64,000 nucleotides of DNA, taken from the NCBI GenBank assembly GCA_947179485.1, contig OX359246.1, positions 50,509,632 through 50,573,631 on the forward strand, read 5' to 3'. The position numbers and the translations under genes were made by a program. Origin of the DNA: Allacma fusca. Taxonomy: Eukaryota > Arthropoda > Collembola > Symphypleona > Sminthuridae. This document shows, in pieces, positions 35,303 through 47,295 of this stretch (positions are counted from its first letter, which is position 1; each line of letters starts with the position of its first letter). Under the pieces are notes generated by a model. The model worked only from the letters and a program-made list of their open reading frames with translations. It was not told the DNA's origin and made no database searches.

Positions 35303-35900
35303 GCATGCCGAACAGCAAAGGAGATGTTCGCCAAGTTGAAGGAAGTCAAGTCGGATTCAAGTACCCACAACAAGCAGTACACGCTGAGGAAATTTATGAA
35401 TTTCCGAGTACTGCCGGATGAGTCACCAGTCAAGGCTATGCAGCAGGTCGAAGCTATTGCAAAATCCCCGGATGAAATGGGGATCAAGCCGTCTGACGAG
35501 ATCATAATCGAGATTGTCTCCAGCCTCCCAGACGAGTACAATGGATTTCAGATGGCCTGGGACACGCTGCTGGCAGATATGCAGACAAAGGCAAATATTT
35601 CATCCTCGCTGAAGAAGCATGAGTTTAAACTCAACAGCAGGAGAGAAGAGAACGACGTAGACAGCAAAGAAGAAGGAGTCAAAGCAACCCGCTTTCAGAG
35701 CAAACGGTCAGATCGGAGGCGCCACAATTGTGCAAAGGACCCCAAGGCCCAGAGCAAGTGCTACAACTGCGGAAAACTTGGACACTTCAAACGGGAATGC
35801 CCAGCGCTCGACAACGATGATGTCAAGGATAAGGTGTCATTTGTATTTGGCTTTCAGCCTCAACGTATGCGAACCTGAGCTTCCCAAGTTCTCTATTCGG
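35303..35900 (+). pseudogene. Ty1/copia gag fragment, copy B
   Basis: Matches 27325-27890 at about 90 percent by eye: FRVLPDESPVKAMQQVEAIA, IVSSLPDEYNGFQMAW, a lysine/glutamate-rich linker and the zinc knuckle CYNCGKLGHFKRECP near 35758. It starts in mid-gag immediately after the LTR, and the primer site and gag start are not present here. Fossil fragment. Confidence 0.9.
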
Positions 35901-35924
35901 ACTAGAGCTTCCAATGTGTTCAAC

Positions 35925-36065
35925 ATTTTGGTTCCGTAGGAAATTCCATTCCGTTCCGAAACCTAGAAATAATACTGTTCCCGATTCCGTTCCGGCTGTC
36001 GGAACATCGGAACATTTGATCTGACACCGTTCGGAACAAAGGAGTAAAGTATTTTTTCCGTTACA
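35925..36065. repeat. GTTCCG-rich short repeat block
   Basis: GTTCCG, ATTCCGTTCCG and the complements CGGAACA and TTCGGAACA recur about ten times over 140 bp at the border between copia gag and satellite array 1. It resembles the word-cluster ends of the elements at 3441 and 19331. No ends were defined. Confidence 0.5.
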
Positions 36066-36071
36066 GGTTGT

Positions 36072-38775
36072 GTTCCGCCAAATTTTCGAATTTAAGATGA
36101 ATCAAAAAAGTATAAATAGCGGTTAAAATGACATTTCAATCCTCTGGTCACTATTTCAAGCTGTTTGCTGAACTCGTCTGAATCTCTTCAAACTTTGGAA
36201 ATACACCCAGGTAGTCTGCCAAAGCTCAGTTCTCGAAATTGAAATGAATCGGCAAACTAAAAAATGCGATGAAAATGTCTTGTCGTTGTTTTGGTCACTT
36301 TTTCAGGTGTTTCCTGAACTCGTCCGAATCTCTTTAAACTTTGGGAATACATTCGGGCAGTCTGAAAAAACTCAATTATCGAATTTGAGAAACTAAAAAA
36401 ACGATGAAAATGACGTCGTTGCTCTGGTCCCTTTTCAAGTGTTTGCAGAACTGGTCCGAGTCTCTCTAAATTTTAAGAATACACTCAGGCTGTCTGCTAA
36501 ACCTCAATTCTCAAATTTGAGATGAATCGTTAAACTATGAAATGCAAAGAAAATGACAGGTCCTTGCTCTGGTAACATTTCAAGTGTTTGCTGAACTCGT
36601 CTGAATCTCCTCAATCATTAGGAATACACTCGGGGAGTCAGCCAAAGCTCAATTCTCGATTTTAAAATGAATCCACAAACTTAAAAATGCGATGAAAAGG
36701 ACGTGTCGTTGCTCTGGTCACATTTCAGGTGTTTGCTGAACTCGTCCGAATTTTCTTAAACTTTGCGAATACACTCGCGCAGTCTAAAAAACTCAATTCT
36801 CGCATTTGAATAACTTTAGAAACTGCGATGAAAGTGACGTGTCGTTGATCTGGTCACTTTTTCAGGTGTTTGCTGAACTCGTCCGAATTTCCTCAAACTT
36901 TGGGAATACATTCGAGCAGTCTGAAAAAACTCAATTCTCGAATTTGTGAAACTAAAAAAACGATGAAAATGACGTCGATGCTCTGGTCCCTTTTTAAGTG
37001 TTTGCAGAACTGGTCCGTATCCCCTCAAACTTTAAGAATACACTAAGGCTGTTTGCTAAAGCTCAATTCTCGAATTTGAGAAACTAAAAAAGGCGATGAA
37101 AATGACGTCGTTTCTCTGGTCACTTTTCAAGTGTTATCAGAACTGGTCCGAGTCTCCTTAAATTTTTAGAATACACTTAGGATGTCTGCTTAACCCCGAT
37201 TCTCGAAATTGAGATGAATCGACAAACTAAAAAATGCGATGAAAATGACAACGCGTTGCTCTGGTAACATTTCAGGTGTTCGCCGAACTGGTGTTAATTT
37301 CCTCAAACATTGGGAAGACACTCGGGGAGTAAGCCAAAGCTCAATTCTCGATTTTGAAATGAATCCATCAACTAAAAAATGCGATGAAAATGATGTCTCG
37401 TTGCTCTGGTCACATTTCAGGTGTTTGTTTAACTCGTCCGAATCTCCTCAATTGTTGTAAAATACACTCGGGCAGTCCGAAAAAACTCGATTCTCGAATT
37501 TGAATCACTTTAGAAAAAGCGATGAAAATGACATGTCGTTCCGTTGGTCACTTTTTCAGGTGTTTGCTGAACTCGTCTGAATCTCCTCAAACTTTGGGAA
37601 TACATTCGGGCAGTCTGAAAAAAAAATCAATTCTCGAATTTGAGAAACTGTACAAAGCGATGAAAAGGACGTCGTTGCTCTGGTCCCTTTTCAAGTGTTT
37701 GCAGAACTGGTCCGTATCCCCTCAAAATTTAAAAATACACTAAGGCTGTTTGCTAAAGCTCAATTCTTGAATTTGAGAAACTAAAAAAGCGATGAAAATG
37801 ACGTTGTTGCTCTGGTCAATTTTCAAGTGTTTGCAGAACTGGTCCGAGTCTCCTTAAATTTAAAGAATACATTCAGGCTGTCTGCTAAAGCTCAATTCTC
37901 GAATTTGAGATGAATCGACAAACTAAAAATTGCGATGAAAATGACGTGTCGTTGCTTTGGTCAAATTTCAATTGTTTGCTGATCTCGTCCGAATCTCTTC
38001 ATTCTTTGAGAGTACACTTGGTCAGTATGCCAAAGTCAAATTTTCGAATTTAAGATGAGTCGAAAAAGTATAAATAGCGATTAAAATGACATGTCACTCC
38101 TCTGTTCACTTTTCCAGCTGTTTGCTGAACTCGTCTGAATCTCTTCAAACTTTGGAAATACACCCGGGTAGTCTGCCAAAGCTCAGTTATCGAAATTGAA
38201 ATGAATTGACAAACTAAAAAATGCGATGAAAATGACTTATCGTTGTTTTGGTCGCTTTTTCAGGTGTTTGCTGAACTAGTCCGAATTTCCTCAAACTTTG
38301 GGAATACGTTCGGGCAGTCTGAAATAAATCAATTCTCGAATTTGAGAAACTGTACAAAGCGATGAAAAGGACGTCGTTGCTCTGGTCCCTTTTCAAGTGT
38401 TTGCAGAACTGGTCCGTATCCCCTCAAACTTTAAGAATACACTAAGGCTGTTTGCTTAAGCTCAATTCTCGAATTTGAGAAACTAAAAAAAGCAAAGAAA
38501 TTGACGTCGTGGCTCTGGTCCCTTTTCAAGTGTTTAGAGAACTGATCCGTATCCCCTTAAACTTTAAGAATACACTAAGGGGTTTTGCTAGAGCTCAATT
38601 CTCGAATTTGAGAAAGTAAAAAAAGCGATGAAAATGACGTCGTTCCGTTGTTTACTTTCTCAGGTGTTTGCTGAACTCGTCTGAATCTCCTCAATTTTTG
38701 GAAATACATTCGGGCAGTCTGAAAAAACTCAATTCTCGAATTTGAGAAACTAAAAAATGCGATGAAAAAGACGTT
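36072..38775. repeat. Satellite array 1 (~145-bp monomer)
   Basis: About 18 diverged monomers with the phrase order TGTTTGCTGAACTCGTCCGA, TCTCCTCAAACTTTGGGAAT, ACACTCGGGCAGTCTGCCAA, AGCTCAATTCTCGAATTTGA, GATGAATCGAAAAACTAAAA and GCGATGAAAATGACGTCG. A two-monomer block at ~36075 recurs at ~38035 (about 1.96 kb apart), so there is long-range order here too. Short open frames in the array are not genes. Confidence 0.95.
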
Positions 38776-39059
38776 TGATGATGGTGTTGATCTATTGCTG
38801 GGATCAAGACACACATCCATACAGCAATTGTTATACACTTACGCCTGTAACTAGAATGTTTCAGGCGTTAGAATGTAATAGTATCGTGTATCATCTTTGC
38901 AGACTCTAATGCTGCACATTGTTACAAGTGACAGAATGCATTTTATGAGCTTCATGCGCATGTTAATGCTCTTACTACATTACACAATTACACTCAATTT
39001 CTGTTTAGAGATAATGTAGCATTATATTGTGAACACGGGTTTCGTAAACATGTCTAAGT
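38776..39059. other. Spacer between satellite array 1 and the Polinton genes
   Basis: Non-satellite sequence without a clear gene. It should hold the left Polinton end, but I could not match it to an inverted copy on the right. Confidence 0.4.
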
Positions 39060-39074
39060 TATACCTGTAGCAAT

Positions 39075-39982
39075 ACTATACACCAAACTCACCCGGATCT
39101 TTTGGCGGGATAAATCGACTGCAAGAATTGAATAAAAACTCTTCTATCACTAACATAAAAACTTTTCTTCATAGTCAGAACGCATATACACTGCATAAGT
39201 TTGCACGAAAAAGGTTCACAAGAAGAAAAGTTTCATCACCATACAGAAGTTATTTATGGCAAGCAGATCTACTACAGATGGATAAGCTATCTCACCATAG
39301 TTATGGTTATAAATATATTCTCTGCATAATTGACGTTGCAAGTCGCTACGCGTATGCAAAATGTTTAAAAAATAAAACTGGACGCGAGGTTACTCGAGGG
39401 TTCTCAGAAATAGTAACTTTAGAGAATAGACCAAAATACTTGCAAGTGGATCGTGGGCTAGAATTCTATAACGGCTCATTCCAGGAGTTTTTAAAACTAC
39501 ATAGCATTGTTATGTTCAGTAATTATTCAGTTTTTAAAGCGTGTGTTATTGAAAGGTTCAATTCAACACTGATGTCTCGAATAAGCAAATATTTTACACA
39601 CTTCAAAACGAAACGTTACTATGATATATTGGATGACGTTATATACTCTTATAATAATACAAAACATCGAGGGTTGGGAATGTGACCATCAGAAGTAACA
39701 AAATTTACAGAAATGGATGCATGGTCTAATTTACACAGAGATATGTTTAATAAACGCTGGAAAAATGCTTCTCTTAAAATAAATGATTATGTAAGAGTTT
39801 TAAAAGTTAAAAATAATTTTGAAAAGGGGTATACTAAACGATTTACAGACGAAATTTACTTAATTAGTTCTATTGTACCAGGATTCCCAACTACATATAC
39901 ACTTAAAACAGCAGAAAATAATAAATTAAATGGTATGTTCTACGAACAGGAATTATGTAAAGTAATAATTAGTGAATGAGTA
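39075..39982 (+). pseudogene. Polinton retroviral-type integrase with chromo-like tail
   Basis: An rve-type catalytic core: YLWQADLLQMDKLSHHSYGY (first aspartate), YLQVDRGLEFYNGSFQEF (second aspartate) and a block ending CVIERFNSTLMSRI (glutamate). The N-terminal part GSFGGINRLQEL comes just before it. The C-terminal part (39713-39979) with NDYVRVLKVKNNFEKGYTKR and FTDEIYLISSIVPGFPTTYT is the chromo/SH3-like tail of Polinton integrases. It would insert the element DNA. Broken. Confidence 0.9.
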
Positions 39983-40234
39983 ATGAGCGTATATGTTATA
40001 CTGAAACCTTTTGCATGATTTGTAGTTTATTTTATATAAAGTTGTTTGAGAGTTGATTTTAGTGCAGTTATTATGATTAAGGTTTTAACTAATGGTAAGG
40101 AATCGAATCCAGGTAGGTAAGACTCATTAAAATCAGCTCGCCTTAAAAAGAAAAACAACATGGCTACTTTTTGCATAAAATTGAATACATACAGTTAATG
40201 TATTCAGTACCATTCAAAAAGCTCTGTTGCAAAC

Positions 40235-40957
40235 ATGTCTCTGTTTATTACGTTTAACTCATGTCATTCTGTAGACTACTTTAATAATAATCATTCAACA
40301 AATTTGCAAGTTCAGTTACCAACACAAATTGACGCATTAGTGAACGATTATGAGATTGCTTTAATTAATCTGAATTTTAAACCCAAAAATAATCACACCT
40401 GGAAGATTGTTTTTCAAAACGATGAGCATGTAACGATTTCTGAAATAGATATTCCTCATTTTGAAAACAATACAATTGAGCATTATATAAGCTTAATCGA
40501 CACTTGTGTTAATAATTTAGTTACTGGGTTTAATTTTAAGTATCATGTTGTGAAAAATAGAGTTCTGGTTGAATTGTCAGCTCATACTTCTGCTTTGTTA
40601 CCATCTGAGCTGGCTTTACAATTAGGCTTTATTCAACCATTATTAAAAAATAGGACGTATGCAATAAATCCTCCAGATATAAGTAGGTCCATACATTATG
40701 AAAATGTGTATATTTATTGTAATATTATACAGCCTCAAATATTTGGTGACAAAATGAAAAAGTTTCTTAGATGTGTTAATGAACCATTGGTTTCTAATCT
40801 ACCAAAGAACATTCCCTTTTTGAACCCATATTTTGTTAAAGTTCAAAAACATTCATTTAGAAATATAAATATTAAGTTGTGTGATGTAAATGGTAATGAG
40901 CTTGCTTTCTCTAGCTTAATTAAAGTAACATTACAACTTCGAAATATTACATAATAA
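40235..40957 (+). CDS. Polinton minor capsid (penton-like) protein
   Basis: A 239-residue open frame from ATG to TAA with no visible interruption. The N-terminus (SCHSVDYFNNNHSTNLQVQL) and the C-terminal pattern (ENVYIYCNIIQPQIFGDKMK, then NPYFVKVQKHSFRNINIKLC and ELAFSSLIKVTLQLRN) match, from memory, the Polinton minor capsid family thought to form the penton with a single jelly-roll fold. It lies between integrase and ATPase, a usual Polinton position. Assignment is from pattern memory, without an alignment. Confidence 0.7.
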
Positions 40958-41187
40958 GAAATGCAGTGTCCAACCTTAAGTGCTACACTAATTAACTTTT
41001 ATAAAAGATTATTCAAACCTGAGACAGCAATTGCTATAAAACGTCTGATTTCAGATTAAAACGTTTTACGTTCTATTTCATCGCTAAACGTTTTTGTATT
41101 AGTCACTCGAAAAACATTAAAATATAGTCATGCTAAACAATATAAAAAATCAACGAGTCATTTTATTTTGCTTTAGTTGACAGTGCG

Positions 41188-41835
41188 ATGGAGATAAACG
41201 ATTTTTATGATGCTGAACCTGTACTGCATGCACCTTTTACCATGACAGTAGCTGGTTGCACAATGTCAGGGAAAACCATTTTTACTATAAAATTACTTCA
41301 AAATTTAAGCCAGCTTTGTGATTTCACGCCTCAAAATATTATCATTAGCTTTGGTGAAAACAATGCACAATATGATATTTTGAAAAAAACATTTAATCAG
41401 ATAATTTTTTAAAAAAATCTTGACTTAAATATCCCAAGTAACAGTTTGGTTGTTATCGATGATCAAATGACATCATCGGTAAATTCGGATATAGTTCGCG
41501 ACCTATATACAAAAGGTGTACACCATAGATGTATATCTGTTATCCAGTTAACACAGAATTTATTTCCGCAAGGGAAGTGTGGCAGAGATATAAGATTAAA
41601 CACAACATATGTTATTATTTTTAAATCGCCTACGTTTCAGTCACAAATAATGTACTTGGGGAGAGTAATATTCCCTTCCCACCCACAGTTTCTTCTGGAT
41701 GCGTATAAAAAGGGAACGCAGGCTCCCTTCTCTTATCTCTTTATTAATTTGCACTCTCGCAGACACGATCACTTGCGTGTTCGTAGTGGTATATTACCGA
41801 ATGAAAATTCTGTAATATATTTACCCAGTTGACAT
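41188..41835 (+). pseudogene. Polinton genome-packaging ATPase (A32-like)
   Basis: A Walker A motif, VAGCTMSGKTIFTIKLL, is near 41250 and a Walker B strand, NSLVVIDDQMT-type, near 41450, followed by HHRCISVIQLTQNLFPQGKC (sensor region) and DIRLNTTYVIIFKSPTFQSQ. This is the FtsK/HerA-type ATPase that drives DNA into capsids in Polintons and related viruses. Fossil copy. Confidence 0.85.
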
Positions 41836-41837
41836 GA

Positions 41838-42300
41838 AATATGTCAAAGATTTTGAAGGGTTTCAAGTTAGACGAAATGTTTGCGTAAAAGAATTAGCTT
41901 ACTCATCTATAGATTGTGCTGTGAAAAAAAACAATTCTTTTTAAGCCCCCGTTTCCATGGAGTAGTTTAAGTCCTCGTGATCGAAATTCAGTTTACTACT
42001 GTGAAAACGTTTTACATAAAATTCGATGGTCTAAAGGCTATTTACCATACATATATTTAACTGAAATATTTAAATCAGAATTTCAACCCCAGGACGAGAT
42101 TTTTGTAAAAGGTCTTGCAAAAAAAGGTTTTATACAGTCATTACTCCCAACATCAGTTATAACAGATTTATGTGCAATTGACTGCCCTAGCATTAGACAG
42201 CTTTCGAAAATATATGTTCTGACTGAGGATTGTATAATACCTAATCATCAAAAGTTCTATCATTGTGCACTAGCAAAAGCAAAGTACTTCTCTTTATGGT
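41838..42300 (+). pseudogene. Uncharacterised Polinton-associated protein remnant
   Basis: Translation shows NVCVKELAYSSID, then PWSSLSPRDRNSVYYCENVL, DEIFVKGLAKKGFIQSLLP and, at the end, FYHCALAKAKYFSLWL. This pattern recurs, in my memory, in Polinton-linked proteins of insects and other animals lying between ATPase and protease; I do not know its activity. Fossil copy. Confidence 0.5.
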
Positions 42301-42303
42301 TGG

Positions 42304-42492
42304 GTGATAAACGTAATGAGCGAGCTACTTAACAGGAACAAGACATTCTTTGAGGTAATTGCTAAATTAACTCCATACAAGCGTAAAAAGCTACTTAGAT
42401 CATGTAGTGTTGATAATGTGAAAGCACTTACTGAAATTGCGTTGAATACTCTTAAAGGTAACGTGAACGGCACACGAATCACTTATTCTTGA
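42304..42492 (+). CDS. Small conserved Polinton ORF
   Basis: A 62-residue frame: FFEVIAKLTPYKRKKLLRSC, then VDNVKALTEIALNTLKGNVN. Short basic, helical proteins with this LL..c....v.al.Ei..n.lkGn pattern are common beside Polinton capsid genes. The function is unknown to me; a DNA-binding core protein would be a guess. Confidence 0.55.
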   Translation: MINVMSELLNRNKTFFEVIAKLTPYKRKKLLRSCSVDNVKALTEIALNTLKGNVNGTRITYS

Positions 42493-42619
42493 AAAATCGG
42501 GAAACGTGAACATTGAAATTAAATTTCATAAGGCTCTTCCGGAAGCGGTTAATTGTATTGTGTATTCAGAAGCCCACAAAACATAAAGTAGATAAGTTTA
42601 GACTAATTGGATTTTAAGT

Positions 42620-43210
42620 ATGCTAAATTCACTTCAAATAAGATACAACTTGCTTCGAATCAAGCACAACAACTTTGATAGTACAGGGGTTTATGCATCA
42701 GATCAATTGGAACTTTTGGATTCGCAAGAGTTTGCTATTGTTGTGAATTCTGACCCTAGTGACCAGCATGGAACTCATTGGCTTGCTTTTGTAAAACGGA
42801 GAAATGAAATGCTTGAATTTTTGGATTCATTTGGTTTAAATGTAGAAGTTTATGGACCATTATTTGAAAAATTTATTATGAATCATGGAGGTAAGATCAA
42901 GCGTAGTGTAGTACAAGTTTAGAGTGAACAAGCTTCAACATGTGGGAATCACTGTCTGTACTTTATTCAGCAGCGTGTTAATCATAAATCAATAGAACAG
43001 ATTCTGGAAAGCTACTGTAAACAGGATTATGCCTCAAATGATGTATTCGTTACAAATTTATTTTCACATATTAAATATCCAAAATTTAACAATTGTACTA
43101 TCTCATGTAAATCAAATTGTATGGGTGTAAACTCTATTTGCCTACATTTAAATCAGAAATGTGAGAACATACATTTTAGTAGAGGACATGCACAGTTTAA
43201 GACTTGTTCA
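42620..43210 (+). pseudogene. Polinton adenain-like cysteine protease
   Basis: GVYASDQL near the start, then NSDPSDQHGTHWLAFVKRR (catalytic histidine), LEFLDSFGLNVEVYG (acidic partner) and, further on, a segment with STCGNHCLYFIQQRV (catalytic cysteine). This order matches adenovirus maturation proteases and their Polinton relatives, which cut capsid proteins. The last part, near 43100-43200, is uncertain. Fossil copy. Confidence 0.8.
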
Positions 43211-46200
43211 TAATGTTTCTAAGCCTATAATGATTAAATGCTAGTGTGCTTATTCCATCGTCTAGAATATAACGCTTAAGGTCTAAACAATTCAAACTAA
43301 GTTTATGCTTAATGCTAACACTGTAAATCTTATGTTTAAAGGAACGTATTTGAACCATGTTGGTATAAACGTTTTTAGAGCTGTATAAAGCTTCTAAGTA
43401 TTTATCATGGTGTAAAAATTGATTAATTACTGCCTTTTTTGTGCCTTTGCACGCTTTTTTCTTAATTCATTACCAGATATTGAGTACATTTTACTAGAAA
43501 GTCCTACAAATTCTTCTAGTATCTTACTTTGTGCCTCATCCTTCATTTTCCCGCGTTCTTTCTTATTTTTAGCTTAATACAACAAATGATTGCTTGGATA
43601 ATCACTAGTATCATATAAATGTTCCATTTTCTTCATATCTACGTAAATATCATCTGTCTTTACATGATACATTAGTGAGTCCGTATCACTTGCCAGAAGC
43701 ATAGTTTTATCTTTATACCTCGGTAACCATACATTATAATGAAAGTCAAACATGTAAATTTTACTTAATTCTAAAATTGTAAATCCTACATAAATAGGCT
43801 TATTCAGTAGAACAGATTTTTTCTCAATTGAAAACATGATAAGGTCTTCATCAATAACATCCCATTGCTTACAACGTGTATCCGAAGCATACTTAACCGA
43901 CTGATCATAATCATTAGAGAATTTAGTAGTACAATGCTTGCGAACATTTTCACAAGTCTTGCCAAAGAAGGCATTTATAATCAACTTATAGAAACTTTTT
44001 TCAAACTCTGATTTGCTTTGTTTCCTCAAATTAATATTTAATAAAATAAATGACTTCAGCTAGTCACTTTGCTTAAATTTTAAAATTCTGTGTACTTTTT
44101 TAAGCTTCATTCCATGCTTAATATAAAATTTTAAATTACGATAGTGAACTGCATACTTAGTTCTGGCCCCAAGATGCCCAATAAGTTTTTCATTTACATG
44201 AAACTTTCCATCATAACATAGATGTTTTTGATAGTCTGAAATCGTATCTTCGGTAACATTCATTCTCTCTGGTGCCATAGGGTAGCTATTATGCAAATCA
44301 TGCAACTCATCTGGATATTCTAAGTCAACCTCTAAAATGTATCCATAATCATTATCGTCACTTATATCCATAACATTGAAATCCCTGATAGACTCTCTAT
44401 CTAACCATTCGAAGTCAGACACAGGTATATAATCGCACATGGCTATGCCATACCGAGAATTTTTATCTAAATACATTATGTATGATTTTTCATCATCTTG
44501 ATTAAACGATTCCATATATGGATTATTTGCATGAGCATATCTATGTGATATTAGACTCATCCCACCTCGGATCCCGTTTTTTATGAAATTATTCATATCA
44601 ATATCAGTTAACAATTCCAGTTCTATGCCAGTTGACTTCAAGCCACATGCCCAGCTTAATCCAGGCAAGCTATAAAAATGAACTGGATCAAGTTTAAAAT
44701 TGCTTAAAGCTACAGTGCGAAAGTTTTCGAAAATACAAGCTAAAAGTAATACATCTGTTCTAAGGTAGACATCATGATAATCTCCTAAGGTTTTACGTTT
44801 AAAAGCTTCCCATATATGTGAAGCATGTTTATAATCGTCTGTTGAACATTCTTCGTTTTTCAGTCTATTATAGAATTCCTCTATTTTTGGTAAAGAATTA
44901 AGTTTAAACTTATTTTCATTGTCCATATAGTCATAACAATATACCCCCTTTCGAATTAGTAATTCTATTTTTTCCTCTTTATTTATAACTTGGTACATAA
45001 GGTCTAACTTTCTTCTACGATCTAATGCTGGATCACATCACAATGTTACATTGTAGTAAATTCTTTGTCAATACTTCTAAACTGCTATTTAAAAATTGAA
45101 AACTATCAATAAAATAAAAATTATCCGAGATAAGGCTTAAGAATCGTTCTGAATTATTCGGAATTACATCAATTTTTCCGTCAAATTTTGAAAATGTATA
45201 AACAACAAACCTGTTTGATGGCAGTGATCAAAACATCTATCGTCGTCTAGTTTTTTGTTACAAATATGACAGTCAGTCTCTGCCCAGAATCTTTCCCAGT
45301 CAGAATCGTTGGATGTGGGTCCCACATCATAATGATATAGCTTTGCTACCATGTCAGAAATGCACTACAGTAAATAGAGTAATACCATTACTAATTGTAA
45401 TTACATGATGCATTTTTACCATACTACATTTTGTATAATGTTGATAAAATACTATACAAATAAAAATTGCACTTACAACTAGATGGTTGTAGAAAACCTG
45501 AAGTGCATCCGCGCCACGGTACAGAAATTCTTTGATCAGGCATCCATCATCTCTTACTAACGCATATGAGAAGCTACAAGGTACATGCTCTGACTCTTTT
45601 TTAGCTTACTTGTCTGATTACTTGTATCATCTAATGGTACTATTAAACACTCGAAATCTACATAAAGGACAAACCCTGCTTTTAGTTGCTTAGAAAACTG
45701 ATTAAACTTTAACACCGGTTTTTTCCCATCCTCCACCTTCGGGAGAATAACTTTCTGCGTTTTAAATGTTTTACAAAGTACTATATGATTCTCTAAATCT
45801 GTTGTTCTTGAAAATTTCTGCAAGCAATTAAAACACAAAAGTTTCTTATGATGGTTGTGCTTTCCTGTTAACTTAGATATGTTATTAATCGCAGCAAAAT
45901 GTGTTAATTCCTTTTCAAAATTATTTAGTACTAACAAATTTACTGTTTGCCAATCATTATTATAATTGTTGAGGGAAATTCTAACTGGTATCAAGCCCTC
46001 ATCATCTGACCATGAGAAGCAGTTTACAGCAGTATTGTTGGTGCATTCGAAGTCAGCGATGTGCCTATAATTTGTTGGAAACCACTCATGTTTCCAAATA
46101 AGCTTATGCTCATGCTTGACATAAGTTGAAGTTCGATTCTTGTTTGAATCGGATGGGAATAAGCTTGCTAAAACTGCCCATTTAAAGCACTGATTATCCT

Positions 46201-46984
46201 TACTGTATACATTAACTACACACTTTTTGTTGTATACTTTTGCTGGTATGGTAGCAAAGCAACCACCACCTAAAGGCTTAAATTTATTGATCTGTAAATC
46301 AAAACCTTTTATTTTATATAACTTCCATCCGCTTCCAAACTTTTCAAACCGATCAACATGTATAGATAGTTGAGAATATATCTCACTAAGAATTGACTTC
46401 ACCTCTGAGACATTTAACATTATTCTCATGTAGCCATTCAAAAATGTTGTGAAAGTCTCAGGTGCTGATAGGTTATTGTCTCTAAAAAATTGAACCTGCA
46501 TCCTAATCTGTAACTTTATTGGACCTATCTCAGACATGCATTGACGAATTACTTTTAAAATGTTATCTGACTTGTCATTAAAGTATAGCATAGTATTATT
46601 AGCGTTTTCGCATTCACGATATTTGTAAATACGAAAACGACCTCGTTGCGAAAAAACGCTAAAATAAGTACTTGGGATATCGTTTGATATATTACCACCT
46701 TGTATATCATTAATATGCTCACTAGCATGCTTGTTAGGTATTGATTTACTTGGGTAAAATTTGCTGCAAATACTACAGTGGTGTGAGTCTGTTATATGAA
46801 CTTCATGCCACTTATGAGAAACGAAGACTTTCCCACAAAAATTACATTTAAAGTGCTTTCTTGGAGATTCCTTACTAAACTTAGCATGATGAGCACTAGC
46901 TATATGATTTCTAAGAAGTTGAAAATCTAAACAAGTTTTATGACATAACTAGCAAACAAACCCCGTGCTAGATGTAAAAGCGTT
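43210..46984 (-). pseudogene. Polinton family B DNA polymerase with finger-bearing N-terminus
   Basis: From the N-terminus: C2H2-type finger sequence (about 46700-46960, FKCNFCGKVFVSHKWHEVH), a long N-terminal domain (45557-46591, with FKPLGGGCFATIPAKVYNKK and an exonuclease motif FVLYVDFECL), an HNH-like CHICNKKLDDDRCFDHCHQT segment near 45230, then the polymerase part with HDVYLRTDVLLLACIFENF, NSRYGIAMCDYIPV, YKLIINAFFGKTCENV (motif B) and the catalytic LLASDTDSLMYHV (motif C). A tail with LEEFVGLSSKMYSISGNE closes it near 43490. It copies element DNA, with protein priming in known Polintons. Broken, several times. Confidence 0.9.
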
Positions 46985-47084
46985 CTGAAAATAAATAAAT
47001 AAGCTGTTTGTAAAGATTTTGCTAATCCCTACAACATATGAAAAGAAGATGTAGTCAAATTAAAAGACGTATAATTCCACTTAC

Positions 47085-47204
47085 TGTCAGGTGCTTTGAG
47101 TACGGTGAGTATTCAAAGGCTCTTGAATGTTTGAGATGGAGGTGAACTTGTAGAGATTTCTGACACATACACACTTTCGCGCAAAAGCTACACTGCTGCA
47201 TTCC
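47085..47204 (-). other. C2H2-finger-coding block bordered by splice-like sites
   Basis: 120 bp on the minus strand between AAAAG/GG and ACA/GTAAGT. It encodes a regular finger, CSFCAKVCVCQKSLQVHLHL with KH following (C-x2-C-x12-H-x4-H). Its length is a whole number of codons, so the borders are phase 0. It lies upstream of the polymerase and points the same way. The finger calls are clear; the splicing is inferred. Confidence 0.55.
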
Positions 47205-47295
47205 CTTTTAAAATTTAAATTAGTAATATTAACACCAGAAACTAAAACGACAATTTCGAACACTTTTATATAATTGCAAAACATATATAATATAC

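Noticed and set aside
40080-40120. tRNA gene suggested by GGAATCGAATCCAGG
   Set aside because: Only a B-box-like word is present; no A box or cloverleaf arms could be found around it.
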